Positions 10,425-20,459 of a DNA stretch of 64,000 bases are shown here, in pieces (positions within the stretch are counted from its first letter, which is position 1; each line of letters opens with the position of its first letter). The notes under the pieces were generated by a model. The model did not search any database and was not told the DNA's origin. It saw only the letters and a list, made by a program, of their open reading frames with translations. Origin of the DNA: Microbacterium oleivorans (GTDB lineage: Bacteria > Actinomycetota > Actinomycetes > Actinomycetales > Microbacteriaceae). Where the stretch lies: positions 2,852,001 to 2,916,000 of the forward strand of contig NZ_CP058316.1 of the NCBI RefSeq assembly GCF_013389665.1, read 5' to 3'. A program made the translations under genes and the position numbers.

Positions 10425-11066
10425 TCAGGGAAGCTCGATGGCGCCCGTGGGTGGAACGCCGTGTCGCCGCACTCGCAGCACTCGGAAGCCCCGGCCGGTG
10501 GCCGCGCGTGTGACGCCGTAGCCGTGATCGAACGTCGCGGCGAGCCACCGCTGCAGCGAATCCGAACCGAGATTGCGCTGCACGACGAGCCAGGCGTCGC
10601 TGCGCTCCGACAGACGCGGGATCCACCGCTGCAGCATCCCGTGCAGCTCGTTCTTGCCGACCCGGATCGGAGGGTTCGAACGGATGGTGCGGAATGCGAC
10701 ATCGTTGGGAACATCGTCGGGCAGAACGGCGTTGATGTTATCGAGTCCCAGTTCAGCGGCGTTGCGTCGCACCAGGTCGAGGGCGCGTTCGTTCACATCG
10801 ACGGCCCAGACCGTGGCGCGGGGCGACTCCATCGCCAGCGACAGCGAGATCGGCCCCCAGCCGCAGCCGAGGTCGAGGAAATCCCCACCGGACGGTGCCG
10901 GAGGGGTGTTGGCCAACAGAACACCCGTGCCCGAGTCCACGTGGTCAGGGCTGAACACCCCGCCCGCGGTCGTGACCTCGACGGCGCGCCCCGCGAGGGT
11001 GACGCGGATGCGGCGGAGGTTCTGCTCGCTGGACGGGGACGCGCTGAAGTAGTGATCGCTCCCCAT
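10425..11066 (-). CDS. Class I SAM-dependent methyltransferase, RsmC-like
   Basis: A 213-residue methyltransferase with the SAM-binding motif FLDLGCGWGPISL (about residues 63-75) and the NPP catalytic motif SNPPIRVGK (131-133) characteristic of enzymes that methylate exocyclic amines of guanine in rRNA. The preceding GVFSPDHVDSGTGVLL segment is also typical of the single-domain RsmC-like proteins of Gram-positives. The likely substrate is 16S rRNA G1207, by family resemblance only. It is transcribed alone, divergent from hflX. Confidence 0.85.
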   Translation of the reverse strand: MGSDHYFSASPSSEQNLRRIRVTLAGRAVEVTTAGGVFSPDHVDSGTGVLLANTPPAPSGGDFLDLGCGWGPISLSLAMESPRATVWAVDVNERALDLVRRNAAELGLDNINAVLPDDVPNDVAFRTIRSNPPIRVGKNELHGMLQRWIPRLSERSDAWLVVQRNLGSDSLQRWLAATFDHGYGVTRAATGRGFRVLRVRRHGVPPTGAIELP

Positions 11067-11106
11067 GCATCCGAGCGTATCGGAGCCGGTGCTCCCGGCG
11101 GGAGGC

Positions 11107-11112
11107 TAGAAT
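11107..11112 (+). promoter_or_regulatory. -10 element of hflX
   Basis: TAGAAT lies 40 bases before the hflX ATG at 11153. Unlike its neighbours, this gene also has a purine-rich AAGAGAAGG ribosome site at about 11142-11151, so the message probably has a short leader. Confidence 0.45.
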
Positions 11113-11152
11113 TCACGGACGCTCGGGCATGGGCGTCCCGGGAAGAGAAGGT

Positions 11153-12670
11153 ATGACACACACCACCACCCCCGACGGCGACGACGACATCGCGGTGGAC
11201 CCGATCAATCGCGTGCTCGCGAGCGCTGAGACCCGCGCGGGACTCCGTGTCTTCGCCGGCGCTCAAGCGCTGCAGGATGCCTCGACGGTGTCCTACGGCG
11301 ACACCGACGGCGACCAGTGGGACCGGGAGGAGCGCGCCGCGCTCCGACGCGTCCCCGGCCTGTCGACGGAGCTCGAGGACGTCACCGAGGTCGAGTACCG
11401 CCAGCTGCGGCTCGAGAACGTCGTGCTCGTGGGGGTCTACCCCCAGGGCTCGCAGGAGGACGCCGAGAACTCGCTCCGCGAGCTCGCCGCGCTCGCCGAG
11501 ACGGCCGGGGCCGTCGTGCTCGACGGCGTGCTGCAGCGACGCCCGCACCCCGACCCCGCGACGTACATCGGACGCGGCAAGGCCGCGGAGCTGCGCGACC
11601 TGGTCGCCGCCGTCGGAGCCGACACCGTGATCGCCGACACCGAGCTCGCCCCCAGCCAGCGTCGCGCGCTCGAGGACGTCGCGAAGGTCAAGGTCATCGA
11701 CCGCACGACGGTGATCCTCGACATCTTCAGCCAGCACGCCAAGAGCCGCGAGGGCAAGGCGCAGGTCGAGCTCGCTCAGCTCGAGTACCTGCTCCCGCGT
11801 CTGCGCGGCTGGGGCGAGTCGATGAGCCGTCAGGCCGGTGGGCAGGTCGGTGCTGGCGGCGCGGGAATGGGTTCGCGCGGACCGGGTGAGACCAAGATCG
11901 AGCTCGATCGCCGACGCATCCGCACTCGGATGGCGCTGCTGCGCCGCCAGATCCGCGACTTCGCGCCGTCCCGGGATGCGAAGCGGGCCGAACGCAAGCG
12001 CAACACGATCCCGTCCGTGGCGATCGCGGGCTACACCAACGCCGGCAAGTCGAGCCTCCTGAACCGGCTGACGAGCGCGGGTGTGCTCGTCGAGAACGCC
12101 CTGTTCGCGACACTGGACGCCACCGTCCGACGGGCCGAGGCCGCCGACGGCCGGGTCTTCACCCTGACCGACACGGTCGGATTCGTGCGGAACCTGCCGC
12201 ATCAGTTGGTCGAGGCGTTCCGCTCCACGCTCGAGGAGGTCTCGGGGGCCGATGTCATCGTCCACGTTGTCGACGGCTCGCACCCGGATCCCGCCGCGCA
12301 GCTCGCCACCGTCCGTGACGTGATGGGCGACGTCGGAGCGCGCGCGACGCGCGAGCTGGTCGTGTTCAACAAGGCCGACCTCATCGACGACGACACCCGC
12401 CTGTTGCTGCGTGGCCTCGAGCCCGAGGCGCATTTCGTGTCGTCGCGGACGGGCGAGGGCATCGACGCGCTCCGCGGCGCGATCGAGGATGCGCTGCCGC
12501 TGCCGGCCGTCGAGGTGCGAGCGCTCGTGCCGTACGACCGGGGCGACCTGATCTCGGCCGTCCACGAGAACGGGCTCATCGTCGCCACCTCGCACGAGGA
12601 GGACGGCACCGCCGTTCACGCCCACGTCTCGGAGCGTCTGGCCGCCGAGCTCGCGCCCTACGCTCGCTGA
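11153..12670 (+). CDS. hflX: GTPase HflX
   Basis: A 505-residue GTPase that binds the 50S subunit and splits stalled or heat-damaged ribosomes. The N-terminal HflX domain covers about residues 80-270 (ENVVLVGVY, GRGKAAELRDLV, YLLPRLRGWGESMSRQAGG). The G domain follows: G1 GYTNAGKSSLLNRL, G3 DTVGFVRNLP, G4 NKAD. The start at 11153 was preferred over an in-frame ATG at 11129 because it has the AAGAGAAGG ribosome site. Confidence 0.94.
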   Translation: MTHTTTPDGDDDIAVDPINRVLASAETRAGLRVFAGAQALQDASTVSYGDTDGDQWDREERAALRRVPGLSTELEDVTEVEYRQLRLENVVLVGVYPQGSQEDAENSLRELAALAETAGAVVLDGVLQRRPHPDPATYIGRGKAAELRDLVAAVGADTVIADTELAPSQRRALEDVAKVKVIDRTTVILDIFSQHAKSREGKAQVELAQLEYLLPRLRGWGESMSRQAGGQVGAGGAGMGSRGPGETKIELDRRRIRTRMALLRRQIRDFAPSRDAKRAERKRNTIPSVAIAGYTNAGKSSLLNRLTSAGVLVENALFATLDATVRRAEAADGRVFTLTDTVGFVRNLPHQLVEAFRSTLEEVSGADVIVHVVDGSHPDPAAQLATVRDVMGDVGARATRELVVFNKADLIDDDTRLLLRGLEPEAHFVSSRTGEGIDALRGAIEDALPLPAVEVRALVPYDRGDLISAVHENGLIVATSHEEDGTAVHAHVSERLAAELAPYAR

Positions 12671-12743
12671 GCCCGCCTGCCGCACCGGGGGGCGCAGGGA
12701 TGCGTGATGCGCCTGCCGGGTCGGCGGCCTCGAGAGGGGCGGG

Positions 12744-14663
12744 TCAGGCGAGCTCCACGGGCGCGACATCCGGGGTGGCGAAGCCGAAGACCTGACCCAG
12801 GAACGCGAGCTCGCTCTCGAGCGCATGGACGATCGTCTCGGTGCGGCGGAAGCCATGCCCCTCGCCCTCGTACAGCACGTAGGCGTGGGGCACGTCCTGA
12901 GCCACGAGTGCGTCCCGGATCGCCTCGGCCTGCGCCGGCGGCACGACGGCATCCTCGTCTCCCTGCAGAAGCAGCAGCGGAACGCGGAATCGCTCCGGCC
13001 GGCTGAGGGGCGAGCGTTCGATGTAGGTCTCCTCGGCCTCGGGAAGCGGTCCGATGAGGCCGTCGAGGTAGCGGGCCTCGAAGTCGTGCGTCTCCGCCGC
13101 GAGGGCTCGCGCATCGCCGACCCCGTAGCGCGAGATCCCGGCGCCGAACACGTCGGTGCCGACGAGGGCGGCGAGCACGGTCCAGCCGCCGGCCGATCCG
13201 CCCTCGATGGCGAGTCGGCCCGGGTCGGCGAGGCCGTCGGCGGCGAGGCCCCGCGCGGCGGCCGCGACGTCGTCGACGTCGACGATGCCCCACTGTCCCT
13301 TCAGCCGCTCGCGGTAGGAGCGGCCGTACCCGGTCGAGCCGCCGTAGTTGACGTCGAGCACGCCGATGCCGCGGCTGGTGAAGTACGCGGCCTTGCTGTC
13401 GGCGGTGCCGCCGACGTGCGAGGTGGGGCCGCCGTGCACCCACACGAGATAGGGCGGCAGCTCGTCGGTCGGGGCGGAGACGCCCGGGTTGGTCGGCGGG
13501 TAGGCGAAGGCGTGCACAGGCCCGTGCGGGCCGTCTGTCGTCACCTGCCGGGCGTGGGGGATCCACGCCTCGTCGACATCCGGGGTGCCGCCGCGGACGG
13601 CGATGGCCTCACCGCTGTCGAGGTCCACGACCCACAGGCCGGTCGCTCCCGGCATGGTGCCGCTGACGAGCGCGCGGTCGCCGCGCACGTCGTCGATCTG
13701 CAGACGAGCGGTGGCTGCGAAGGGGAGGGGGATGGCGCCGCCCTCGCGGTCGATGATCACGAGCTGGTCGGATCCGTGCGTGCGGACGGCGATCACGCGG
13801 CCATCGTCGAGTGGCGCGTACCACCGTGTGCCGAGCACCCACAGGCCGCCGCCGGTGTCGGCATCGGCCGGTGACATCGCCACCGGTTCGACGCTCGACG
13901 CCGGATCGACGCGGTAGAGGTTCCAGCGGCCGGTCGGCTCGTCGAGGAGCACCAGGTCGCCGTCTGCCGACCACTCGGGCTGCAGCGCCGCCGTGGTGCC
14001 GCTCGTGACGTCCCTGACGACGTGCGGTGCGTCGAGGTCCACGACCCGGATGCGCGTACGGTCCCACGGCATGTCGGGGTGGTCCCACGCCACCCACGCG
14101 AGGTGCGACCCGTCCGGCGAGAGGGCGGGCTGCGCGACGAAGTCGCTGCCACCGGCGAGCTCGCTCACCGCCGCGACCGGATCGGACGCTGCACCGGAGG
14201 AGGCGCCGTCGATGCGGACGATGTGCCGCTCGGGCGTCGCGCCCGGGCGCTCGCGCTCGCGCACGGCGAGCAGCGTGCCGCGTTGCCAGCGCAGCCCGCC
14301 GTAGTGCGTGCCGCCGTCCTCCGGCGTCAGGGCCTCGGGTTCGCCGCCCGGCCTCAGGCGACGGATGCGCTGGTCGGACTTGTCGACGAAGAAGAGCACA
14401 CCGTCGTCCGAGGCGGTCCACGCACCGCCGCCGTACTCGTGCACGCGCGATCGGGCGTTCCACGGTGCGGGGAGCACGGCCTCGACGGAGCCGTCGATCG
14501 CCCGACGCATGACGGCGACGCGCCCCGCCTCATCGGGCAGCGACTCTCCCCACCAGATCTCGTCGCCGACGAACGCCGCGCCGTCGAGGCGGAGCGAGGA
14601 TGCGCTGGCCCAGCGGGCCGTCAGCGGGGAAGGCCAGGAACCGTAGGGAAGCTGCTGCGACAT
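12744..14663 (-). CDS. S9 family prolyl oligopeptidase-like peptidase
   Basis: A 639-residue cytoplasmic serine peptidase. The N-terminal two thirds form a beta-propeller-type region with repeated segments (LSPDGSHLAWVAWD, WSADGDLVLLDEP). The C-terminal alpha/beta hydrolase domain has the nucleophile motif GGSAGG, an Asp in QGDEDAVVPP and a His in GEGHGF. Such enzymes cleave short peptides; substrate unknown. No signal peptide. It lies downstream of lexA on the same strand, 45 bases away. Confidence 0.9.
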   Translation of the reverse strand: MSQQLPYGSWPSPLTARWASASSLRLDGAAFVGDEIWWGESLPDEAGRVAVMRRAIDGSVEAVLPAPWNARSRVHEYGGGAWTASDDGVLFFVDKSDQRIRRLRPGGEPEALTPEDGGTHYGGLRWQRGTLLAVRERERPGATPERHIVRIDGASSGAASDPVAAVSELAGGSDFVAQPALSPDGSHLAWVAWDHPDMPWDRTRIRVVDLDAPHVVRDVTSGTTAALQPEWSADGDLVLLDEPTGRWNLYRVDPASSVEPVAMSPADADTGGGLWVLGTRWYAPLDDGRVIAVRTHGSDQLVIIDREGGAIPLPFAATARLQIDDVRGDRALVSGTMPGATGLWVVDLDSGEAIAVRGGTPDVDEAWIPHARQVTTDGPHGPVHAFAYPPTNPGVSAPTDELPPYLVWVHGGPTSHVGGTADSKAAYFTSRGIGVLDVNYGGSTGYGRSYRERLKGQWGIVDVDDVAAAARGLAADGLADPGRLAIEGGSAGGWTVLAALVGTDVFGAGISRYGVGDARALAAETHDFEARYLDGLIGPLPEAEETYIERSPLSRPERFRVPLLLLQGDEDAVVPPAQAEAIRDALVAQDVPHAYVLYEGEGHGFRRTETIVHALESELAFLGQVFGFATPDVAPVELA

Positions 14664-14708
14664 AGCGCCACGCTACGCGAGCGCGGGGCGGGCCACGCCG
14701 GACCGCCG

Positions 14709-15374
14709 TCAGATGGCGCGGAGGACGGCCACGACTTTGCCGAGCACGACGGCGTCATCGCCGAGGATGGGCTCGAAGGCGGAGTTCCGGGGCAGCAGCC
14801 ACGTGTGCCCGTCGCGCTGGCGAAGCGTCTTGACGGTGGCCTCGCCGTCGAGCATCGCCGCGACGATCTCGCCGTTGTCGGCGGTGGCCTGCGACCGCAC
14901 GACCACCCAGTCGCCGTCGCAGATGGCGGCGTCGATCATGGAGTCGCCGACGACCTTGAGCATGAACAGCTCGCCCTTGCCCACCAGTTGACGCGGAAGC
15001 GGGAAGATCTCCTCCACCTGCTGATCCGCGGTGATCGGCACGCCCGCCGCGATGCGTCCGACGAGGGGCACGAGGGCGGCGTCGCCCAGGGCGGGAGCGG
15101 CGTCGGCGGGGTTCTCGGCGGCGCTGCCGGGCAGGTCGATCAGCACCTCCATGGCGCGGGTCTTGCCCGGGTCGCGGCGGAGGTACCCGCTCAACTCGAG
15201 CTGGTTGAGCTGATGGGTCACGCTCGAGAGGGACTTCAGGCCGACCGCATCGCCGATCTCGCGCATGCTCGGCGGATAGCCGTTCCGCGCGATCGCGCGC
15301 TGGATCACCTCGAGGATCGCGAGCTGCTTGTCGCTCAGATTCTTGCGTCGTCGCGTCTGCGGCTTCTCGCTCAT
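14709..15374 (-). CDS. lexA: LexA repressor
   Basis: A 221-residue SOS repressor. The N-terminal winged helix includes [18 protein letters not shown]. The self-cleavage site is Ala110-Gly111 in RIAAGVP, and the catalytic dyad is Ser145 (VVGDSMID) and Lys182 (ATVKTL). The open frame extends far upstream to 15662, but the ATG at 15372-15374 gives the standard length. It is divergent from the LysM gene, and the shared intergenic region carries SOS-like boxes, so LexA probably regulates itself and the neighbour. Confidence 0.97.
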   Translation of the reverse strand: MSEKPQTRRRKNLSDKQLAILEVIQRAIARNGYPPSMREIGDAVGLKSLSSVTHQLNQLELSGYLRRDPGKTRAMEVLIDLPGSAAENPADAAPALGDAALVPLVGRIAAGVPITADQQVEEIFPLPRQLVGKGELFMLKVVGDSMIDAAICDGDWVVVRSQATADNGEIVAAMLDGEATVKTLRQRDGHTWLLPRNSAFEPILGDDAVVLGKVVAVLRAI

Positions 15375-15512
15375 CCGCCGGTCTCCTGTCGTCACGCCCG
15401 CCCCCGACCCGATGTCGGAGGTTCGTGGTGGGCTCTCGCTGTCGAAAACGTAGCCCGATCCTGAGCTGCCGGTGCGGAACGCACCGCGTGTCTCTTCGAT
15501 CGGTATCCGATT

Positions 15513-15528
15513 TCGAACCCTGGTTGAC
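15513..15528. promoter_or_regulatory. Degenerate SOS-like half site
   Basis: TCGAACCCTGGTTGAC has a perfect left half of the SOS consensus and the first three bases of the right half, then diverges. It lies 12 bases from a better box and could be a weak second LexA site in the lexA/LysM control region. Confidence 0.4.
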
Positions 15529-15539
15529 ACCAGATAATA

Positions 15540-15555
15540 TCGAAGATACGTTCGG
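15540..15555. promoter_or_regulatory. SOS box between lexA and the LysM gene
   Basis: TCGAAGATACGTTCGG matches TCGAAC-N4-GTTCGA at 10 of 12 fixed positions. It lies 166 bases upstream of lexA and 74 bases upstream of the LysM gene, adjacent to an AT-rich ATAATAT stretch that may hold a -10 element on the lexA strand. It is the best candidate for LexA autoregulation in the region. Confidence 0.7.
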
Positions 15556-15628
15556 AACCGAAGTACGCACCCGGATTTCTCCCCGAGAAGCCGTGAGCGA
15601 ATCTTCCTACCGCTCCAGAGGAGAAGCC

Positions 15629-15988
15629 ATGACCACCATCGATGTCCGCCACGCGCCGTCACCCCGCACGCGCCTGCGCCTGACGCTCCGTGGACGCCGC
15701 GCCCTCGTCGCAGTCGCAGCTCTTCCCGCCGTCGTGGCCGTCAGCTTCGCCGTGCTGTCCGGCGGCGGTGCGCTCGCCTCCGACGAGGCCGGCGCGCCCG
15801 AGGGTACTTTCGCCACCGTGACGGTGATGTCGGGCGACTCGCTCTGGACCATCGCCGAGGAGGTCGCACCCAACGACGACCCCCGCGACGTCATCGACGC
15901 GATCATCCGCCTGAACGCATTGGGCTCGGGTCAGCTCGACGCCGGCCAGACGCTCGCCATCCCGGCGGAGTACGCCGTCGCGAGCTGA
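15629..15988 (+). CDS. LysM-domain membrane/cell-wall protein divergent from lexA
   Basis: A 119-residue protein with a basic N-terminus, one membrane helix (about residues 28-50, [19 protein letters not shown]) and a C-terminal LysM domain (about 66-112, [16 protein letters not shown] to [10 protein letters not shown]) that should bind peptidoglycan. The ATG at 15629 has an AGAGGAG ribosome site. Small LysM proteins divergent from lexA are conserved in actinobacteria: Rv2719c of M. tuberculosis and DivS of Corynebacterium are linked to division arrest after DNA damage. The shared SOS boxes suggest the same role here, which is inference. Confidence 0.85.
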   Translation: MTTIDVRHAPSPRTRLRLTLRGRRALVAVAALPAVVAVSFAVLSGGGALASDEAGAPEGTFATVTVMSGDSLWTIAEEVAPNDDPRDVIDAIIRLNALGSGQLDAGQTLAIPAEYAVAS

Positions 15989-16060
15989 GGCCGGACGCCA
16001 GGACACGGCGTGTGACGGCATCCGTCGGGGTTCTGCGCCGACGTCCGTCGCCACGCGGCC

Positions 16061-16066
16061 TAGCAT
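16061..16066 (+). promoter_or_regulatory. -10 element of hisC, leaderless spacing
   Basis: TAGCAT ends 7 bases before the ATG at 16074. It would start transcription of the hisC-hisB-hisH genes at or near the start codon. No histidine-rich leader ORF fits between the LysM gene and hisC. Confidence 0.45.
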
Positions 16067-16073
16067 GGGTGGG

Positions 16074-17159
16074 ATGAGCCCGAGTCTGGATGATCTTCCC
16101 CTCAGAGACGACCTGCGTGGCCTCACCCCGTACGGCGCCCCGCAGGCTCCGCTCCCGGTGGCGCTGAACGTCAACGAGAACACCCACCCCGTCCCCGAGG
16201 AGGTGGCCGACGACATCCTCGACGCCATCGCCCGGGCGCTGCGCGAAGTGAACCGCTATCCCGACCGCGAGTTCACGCGGCTGAGGGAGTCGTTCGCCGA
16301 TTACCTGGGGCACGGCTTGACTCCGGACCGGATCTGGGCCGCGAACGGCTCGAACGAGGTGCTTCAGCACCTGATGCAGGCTTTCGCCGGTCCGGGGCGC
16401 ACTGCTCTGGGGTTCGGACCGACGTATTCGATGTACCCGCTGCTCACCCGGGCGACGGGAGCGCGCTACGTCGCGGGGGAGCGCGGCCCTGATTTCACGC
16501 TGGATGCCGCCTCCGCCGCGGCCCAGGTCGCCGAGCACCGCCCCGACGTCGTGTTCCTCTGCGCACCGAACAACCCGACGGGCACGCCGCTCGGTCTCGA
16601 CGTCATCGAGGCCGTCTACGAGGCGGCCTCCGGAATCGTCATCGTCGACGAGGCCTACCAGGAGTTCGCCCCTCGCGAGACCCCGTCGGCGCTGACGCTG
16701 CTGGGGGAGCGCGAACGTCTGGTCGTGTCGCGCACGATGAGCAAGGCCTTCGCGTTCGCGGGAGCGCGTGTGGGCTACCTCGCCGCCGACGCCACCCTGA
16801 TCGACGCGCTGCGGCTCGTGCGGCTGCCCTACCACCTCAGCGCCCTGACGCAGGCGGCCGCGACAGCGGCGCTCTCGCACTCGTCGACCATGCTGCGCAT
16901 GGTGGACGAGATCGTCGCACAGCGCGACCGGATGTCGGCCACGATCGATGCCCTGGGCTACCGCTCCTACGAGAGCTGGACCAACTTCGTGCTCTTCGAC
17001 GGCGTCGACGATCCCGCCGCGACGTGGCAGGCGCTGTACGACCGCGGCATCCTGATCCGCGACGTCGGCATCCCGCACGCGCTGCGGGTCACCGCCGGCA
17101 CGGAGGAGGAGACCACCGCGTTCCTGGAGGCACTGGCCTCGATAGACTCGGAGGCATGA
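16074..17159 (+). CDS. hisC: Histidinol-phosphate aminotransferase HisC
   Basis: A 361-residue fold-type I PLP aminotransferase that converts imidazole-acetol phosphate to histidinol phosphate. The PLP lysine is in [18 protein letters not shown], the cofactor-binding Asn/Asp in CAPNNPTG and VDEAYQEF, and a C-terminal Arg in ALRVTAG. An in-frame ATG at 16065 overlaps the -10 element, so the second ATG was chosen. The stop overlaps the hisB start. Confidence 0.95.
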   Translation: MSPSLDDLPLRDDLRGLTPYGAPQAPLPVALNVNENTHPVPEEVADDILDAIARALREVNRYPDREFTRLRESFADYLGHGLTPDRIWAANGSNEVLQHLMQAFAGPGRTALGFGPTYSMYPLLTRATGARYVAGERGPDFTLDAASAAAQVAEHRPDVVFLCAPNNPTGTPLGLDVIEAVYEAASGIVIVDEAYQEFAPRETPSALTLLGERERLVVSRTMSKAFAFAGARVGYLAADATLIDALRLVRLPYHLSALTQAAATAALSHSSTMLRMVDEIVAQRDRMSATIDALGYRSYESWTNFVLFDGVDDPAATWQALYDRGILIRDVGIPHALRVTAGTEEETTAFLEALASIDSEA

Positions 17160-17761
17160 CCAGCCCCCGAACGGCCAGCATCCGCCGCGCGACGAGCGAA
17201 TCGTCCGTCGAACTGGAGCTCGACCTCGACGGCACCGGTGTCAGCACGATCGAGACGACCGTGCCGTTCTTCGACCACCTCCTCACGGCGTTCGCGAAGC
17301 ACTCGCTCACCGATCTCACCGTGCGTGCCAGCGGCGACACCCACATCGACGCGCACCACACCGTCGAGGACGTGGCCATCGTGCTCGGCCAGGCGCTCCG
17401 ATCGGCGCTCGGCGACAAGTCGGGCATCTCGCGCTACGGCGACGCGCTGGTGCCGCTCGACGAGGCGCTCGCGCAGGCCGTCGTCGACATCTCCGGTCGG
17501 CCGTACCTCGTGCACACGGGCGAGCCCGACGGGTACGAGCACCACCTCATCGGCGGCCACTTCACCGGCTCGCTCGTGCGTCACACCTTCGAGGCCATCG
17601 CGTTCAACGCGGGGCTGACCGTCCACGTGTGCGTGCTGGGCGGCCGTGATCCGCACCACATCGCCGAGGCGGAGTACAAGGCCTTCGCGCGGGCGTTCCG
17701 GCAGGCCAAGGCCCTCGACCCGCTCGTCCACGGCATTCCCAGTACGAAGGGTGCCCTGTGA
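17156..17761 (+). CDS. hisB: Imidazoleglycerol-phosphate dehydratase HisB
   Basis: A 201-residue monofunctional dehydratase for the sixth step of histidine synthesis. The metal-binding motifs [11 protein letters not shown] and EHHLIGGHF and the C-terminal [16 protein letters not shown] are present. There is no fused histidinol-phosphatase domain. The ATG at 17156 overlaps the hisC stop and the stop overlaps the hisH GTG, so hisC-hisB-hisH are coupled. Confidence 0.96.
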   Translation: MTSPRTASIRRATSESSVELELDLDGTGVSTIETTVPFFDHLLTAFAKHSLTDLTVRASGDTHIDAHHTVEDVAIVLGQALRSALGDKSGISRYGDALVPLDEALAQAVVDISGRPYLVHTGEPDGYEHHLIGGHFTGSLVRHTFEAIAFNAGLTVHVCVLGGRDPHHIAEAEYKAFARAFRQAKALDPLVHGIPSTKGAL

Positions 17762-18423
17762 CCGGCGCCGAGACGGACCGGGGCGCTGCGCCTCTGGTGG
17801 CCGTGCTCGACTACGGGTCGGGCAATGTCCACTCCGCGGTCAAGGCGCTCTCGGCGGCGGGTGCCGACGCGCGGCTGACGTCGGACCGCGGTCTCATCCA
17901 GGATGCCGACGGTCTCGTGGTGCCCGGCGTCGGCGCCTTCAGCGCGGTCATGTCGGCGCTGCGCGAGAGTCGCGGCGGTGAGCTCATCGAGCGTCGCCTG
18001 GCGGGCGGTCGGCCCGTGCTGGGGATCTGCGTCGGCATGCAGGTCATGTTCGACAACGGCGTCGAACGCGGACACGACGCTGCGGGCCTGGGTCAGTGGC
18101 CCGGGACGGTCTCCGAGCTCGATGCTCCGGTGCTCCCGCACATGGGCTGGAACACCGTGCGGTCGGGGGCGGGTTCGGTGCTCTTCGACGGCATCGAGGA
18201 CGAGCGGTTCTACTTCGTGCACTCCTACGGCGCCCAGCAGTGGAGCCTCGAGGTGATGAGGCCGTTCGCCGAGCCGGTGCTGACCTGGTGCGACTACGGC
18301 ACGCCGTTCCTCGCGGCGGTCGAGAACGGCCCGTTGGCGGCGACCCAGTTCCACCCCGAGAAGTCTGGGGCGGCCGGCATCCGGCTGCTGTCCAATTGGA
18401 TCGGCGCCCTGCCTGGCCGCTAG
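17758..18423 (+). CDS. hisH: Imidazole glycerol phosphate synthase glutaminase subunit HisH
   Basis: A 221-residue class I glutamine amidotransferase that supplies ammonia to HisF. The catalytic triad is Cys91 in GICVGMQ and His199/Glu201 in QFHPEKSG. HisF, its obligate partner, is not in the window. priA follows 58 bases later. Confidence 0.96.
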   Translation: MTGAETDRGAAPLVAVLDYGSGNVHSAVKALSAAGADARLTSDRGLIQDADGLVVPGVGAFSAVMSALRESRGGELIERRLAGGRPVLGICVGMQVMFDNGVERGHDAAGLGQWPGTVSELDAPVLPHMGWNTVRSGAGSVLFDGIEDERFYFVHSYGAQQWSLEVMRPFAEPVLTWCDYGTPFLAAVENGPLAATQFHPEKSGAAGIRLLSNWIGALPGR

Positions 18424-18481
18424 TGTCCTCCGTGGCGCGCCCGCGTGGACGGGTGCGTCTTCCTCCACGATCTGGAATGTG

Positions 18482-19228
18482 ATGAACGACTTCGCGTCCA
18501 CCCCCGAACTGATCCTCCTTCCCGCGGTCGATGTCGCCGACGGCAAGGCCGTGCGCCTGACCCAGGGCGAGGCCGGCAGTGCGACCACCTACGGCGACCC
18601 GGTCGACGCGGCGCTCGCGTGGGCCCGACAGGGTGCGCAGTGGATCCACCTCGTCGACCTCGACGCCGCTTTCGGTCGGGGCAACAACGCCGCCGTCCTG
18701 CGCAAGGTCATCAAGCAGGTCAAGGGCGTGCAGATCGAGCTGTCCGGCGGCATCCGCGACGACGCCACCCTGGAGGCCGCCCTCGAGAGCGGAGCGTCGC
18801 GCATCAACCTCGGCACCGCAGCCCTGGAGAACCCGGAGTGGGCCGCCGACGTCATCGGCCGCTACGGCGACGCGATCGCCGTCGGGCTCGACGTGCGCGG
18901 CACGACCCTGGCCGCGCGCGGCTGGACCCGCGACGGCGGCGACCTGTGGGACGTGCTGGAGCGTCTCGAGGATGCCGGCTGCACCCGGTACGTCGTCACC
19001 GACGTCACCAAGGACGGCACGCTGCAGGGGCCGAACCTCGACCTGCTCCGCGAGATCACCTCGCGCACCCCCAAGCCCGTCGTGGCGTCGGGGGGCATCT
19101 CGAGCCTCGACGACATCGCCGCCCTCCGCGAGCTCGTGCCAATGGGCGTCGAGGGCGCGATCGTGGGCAAGGCCCTCTATGCCGGCGCCTTCACGCTGGC
19201 CGAGGCGCTGGATGTCGCCGGAGACTGA
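18482..19228 (+). CDS. priA: Bifunctional ProFAR/PRA isomerase (HisA/PriA)
   Basis: A 248-residue (beta/alpha)8 isomerase of histidine synthesis. Catalytic aspartates lie in [15 protein letters not shown] and [15 protein letters not shown]; phosphate loops are LSGGIRDD and ASGGISS. In Actinobacteria this enzyme usually also does the TrpF reaction of tryptophan synthesis, hence the name PriA. That second role is inferred from lineage, not from a residue unique to it. The start could also be the GTG three bases upstream. Confidence 0.92.
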   Translation: MNDFASTPELILLPAVDVADGKAVRLTQGEAGSATTYGDPVDAALAWARQGAQWIHLVDLDAAFGRGNNAAVLRKVIKQVKGVQIELSGGIRDDATLEAALESGASRINLGTAALENPEWAADVIGRYGDAIAVGLDVRGTTLAARGWTRDGGDLWDVLERLEDAGCTRYVVTDVTKDGTLQGPNLDLLREITSRTPKPVVASGGISSLDDIAALRELVPMGVEGAIVGKALYAGAFTLAEALDVAGD

Positions 19229-19994
19229 CGGACCGCACGGTCATGCGGCCGATTCGGCCGGTGTCCCCTGGGAGGGACGCAGCTTCGAGTCGAACCCGCA
19301 CGCCACCGACGACGGGTCGGCCGACCCGGCGCTGCTCGCCGCCCTCGAAGCATTCCGAGCCGGGTCGGGGGACGCGGTCGCGGTGGTCGAGGCCTACCGG
19401 GCCGCGCGTCTGCTGATCCCGCTGGTCCCCGAGAAGGGCGACGAGGGCGTGGGGCCCACGGGCCTGCGCGTCGACAAGACGCAGGAGCTCTCCATCGTCA
19501 CGGTCGCCGCGCCCGACGGGCGACGTGTGCAGCCGGTGTTCACCTCGGTCTCGGCGCTGTCGAGATGGGATCCGGTCGCACGCCCGGTGCCGGCCGACGG
19601 AGTGCGCACGGCGATGGCCGCGGCATCCGACGACACCGACCTCATCGTGATCGACCCGGGATCCGATACGGAGTTCGTCCTTCGCCGCCCCGCGGTGTGG
19701 GCGATCGGACAGGGACAGCCGTGGGAACCGGCGCCGACATCGCCTGCGGTGTTCACCGCGTTGCAGGAGAGCATCGGAGGCGAGCTGGCGGTGCTCGACC
19801 TGTCGGTCGCGGCGGGCGATCCCGACGCCCGCATGCGCGGGCCCGAGCTGATCGTGCGCCTGCATCTCATCGACGGACTGGACGCCGCGCAGCTCGACAC
19901 CGTGCTGTCTCGGCTGGCGACGCGTTGGGCGGCCGACGACCGCATCGCGGTGCTCGTGGACTCGCTGACGGTGAAGCTCGTCCGCGCCTCCTGA
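19212..19994 (+). CDS. SseB-family protein
   Basis: A 260-residue cytoplasmic protein with an SseB N-terminal-like domain (about residues 45-160; [27 protein letters not shown]) and a second region ending in [10 protein letters not shown]. Proteins of this type are common between hisA and infC in Microbacteriaceae; function unknown. The ATG at 19212 lies inside the end of priA (17-base overlap), so it is probably made from the his transcript. Confidence 0.75.
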   Translation: MSPETDGPHGHAADSAGVPWEGRSFESNPHATDDGSADPALLAALEAFRAGSGDAVAVVEAYRAARLLIPLVPEKGDEGVGPTGLRVDKTQELSIVTVAAPDGRRVQPVFTSVSALSRWDPVARPVPADGVRTAMAAASDDTDLIVIDPGSDTEFVLRRPAVWAIGQGQPWEPAPTSPAVFTALQESIGGELAVLDLSVAAGDPDARMRGPELIVRLHLIDGLDAAQLDTVLSRLATRWAADDRIAVLVDSLTVKLVRAS

Positions 19995-20028
19995 CGCCCG
20001 CGGCGCCGGCCGCGTCCGAACGGCGGCC

Positions 20029-20433
20029 TCAGGTGACGGGACCGGTGTACTTCTCGCCGGGCCCCTTTCCGATCGGGTCCGGGATCGTCGACGCCTCGCG
20101 GAAGGCCAGCTGCAGCGACCGCAGGCCGTCGCGGAGCGACCGTGCGTGCATGTCGCTGATCTCGGGGGCGCCGGCCGTGATGAGGCCCGCGAGAGCGTTG
20201 ATGAGCTTCCGCGCCTCGTCGAGGTCGAGCTGGTTCGCGGGGTCGTCCGCGAGTCCGACCTTCACGGCGGCCGCGCTCATCAGGTGGACGGCCGCGGTGG
20301 TGATCACCTCGACGGCGGGCACGTCGGCGATGTCGCGCGTGGCTGCGGAGGCGGCGCGCTCCTGGTCCTCCCACCGCCGGCGACGGGCCTCGTCGTCGGC
20401 GTGGGCGGTGTTCTCGGCGGGGTTCGTGTCCAC
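20029..20433 (-). CDS. DUF1844 family protein
   Basis: A 134-residue soluble protein. The DUF1844 core is PAVEVITTAAVHLMSAAAVKVGL followed by LDEARKLINALAGLITAG, a predicted helical bundle. The gene is conserved next to infC in actinobacteria, as here, and divergent from it. The frame is open to 20463, but that start would sit over the infC promoter; the GTG at 20431-20433 gives a typical N-terminus (VDTNPAENTAH). Function unknown. Confidence 0.75.
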   Translation of the reverse strand: MDTNPAENTAHADDEARRRRWEDQERAASAATRDIADVPAVEVITTAAVHLMSAAAVKVGLADDPANQLDLDEARKLINALAGLITAGAPEISDMHARSLRDGLRSLQLAFREASTIPDPIGKGPGEKYTGPVT

Positions 20434-20447
20434 GTGTCGCTCTCTGC

Positions 20448-20453
20448 TAGACT
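20448..20453 (+). promoter_or_regulatory. Putative -10 element of the infC operon
   Basis: TAGACT lies 240 bases before the infC start. Transcription from here would produce a long leader that begins with a hairpin, CCGGAGT (20463-20469) pairing with ACTCCGG (20475-20481) around a GTTCT loop. Confidence 0.45.
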
Positions 20454-20459
20454 GTGCGG

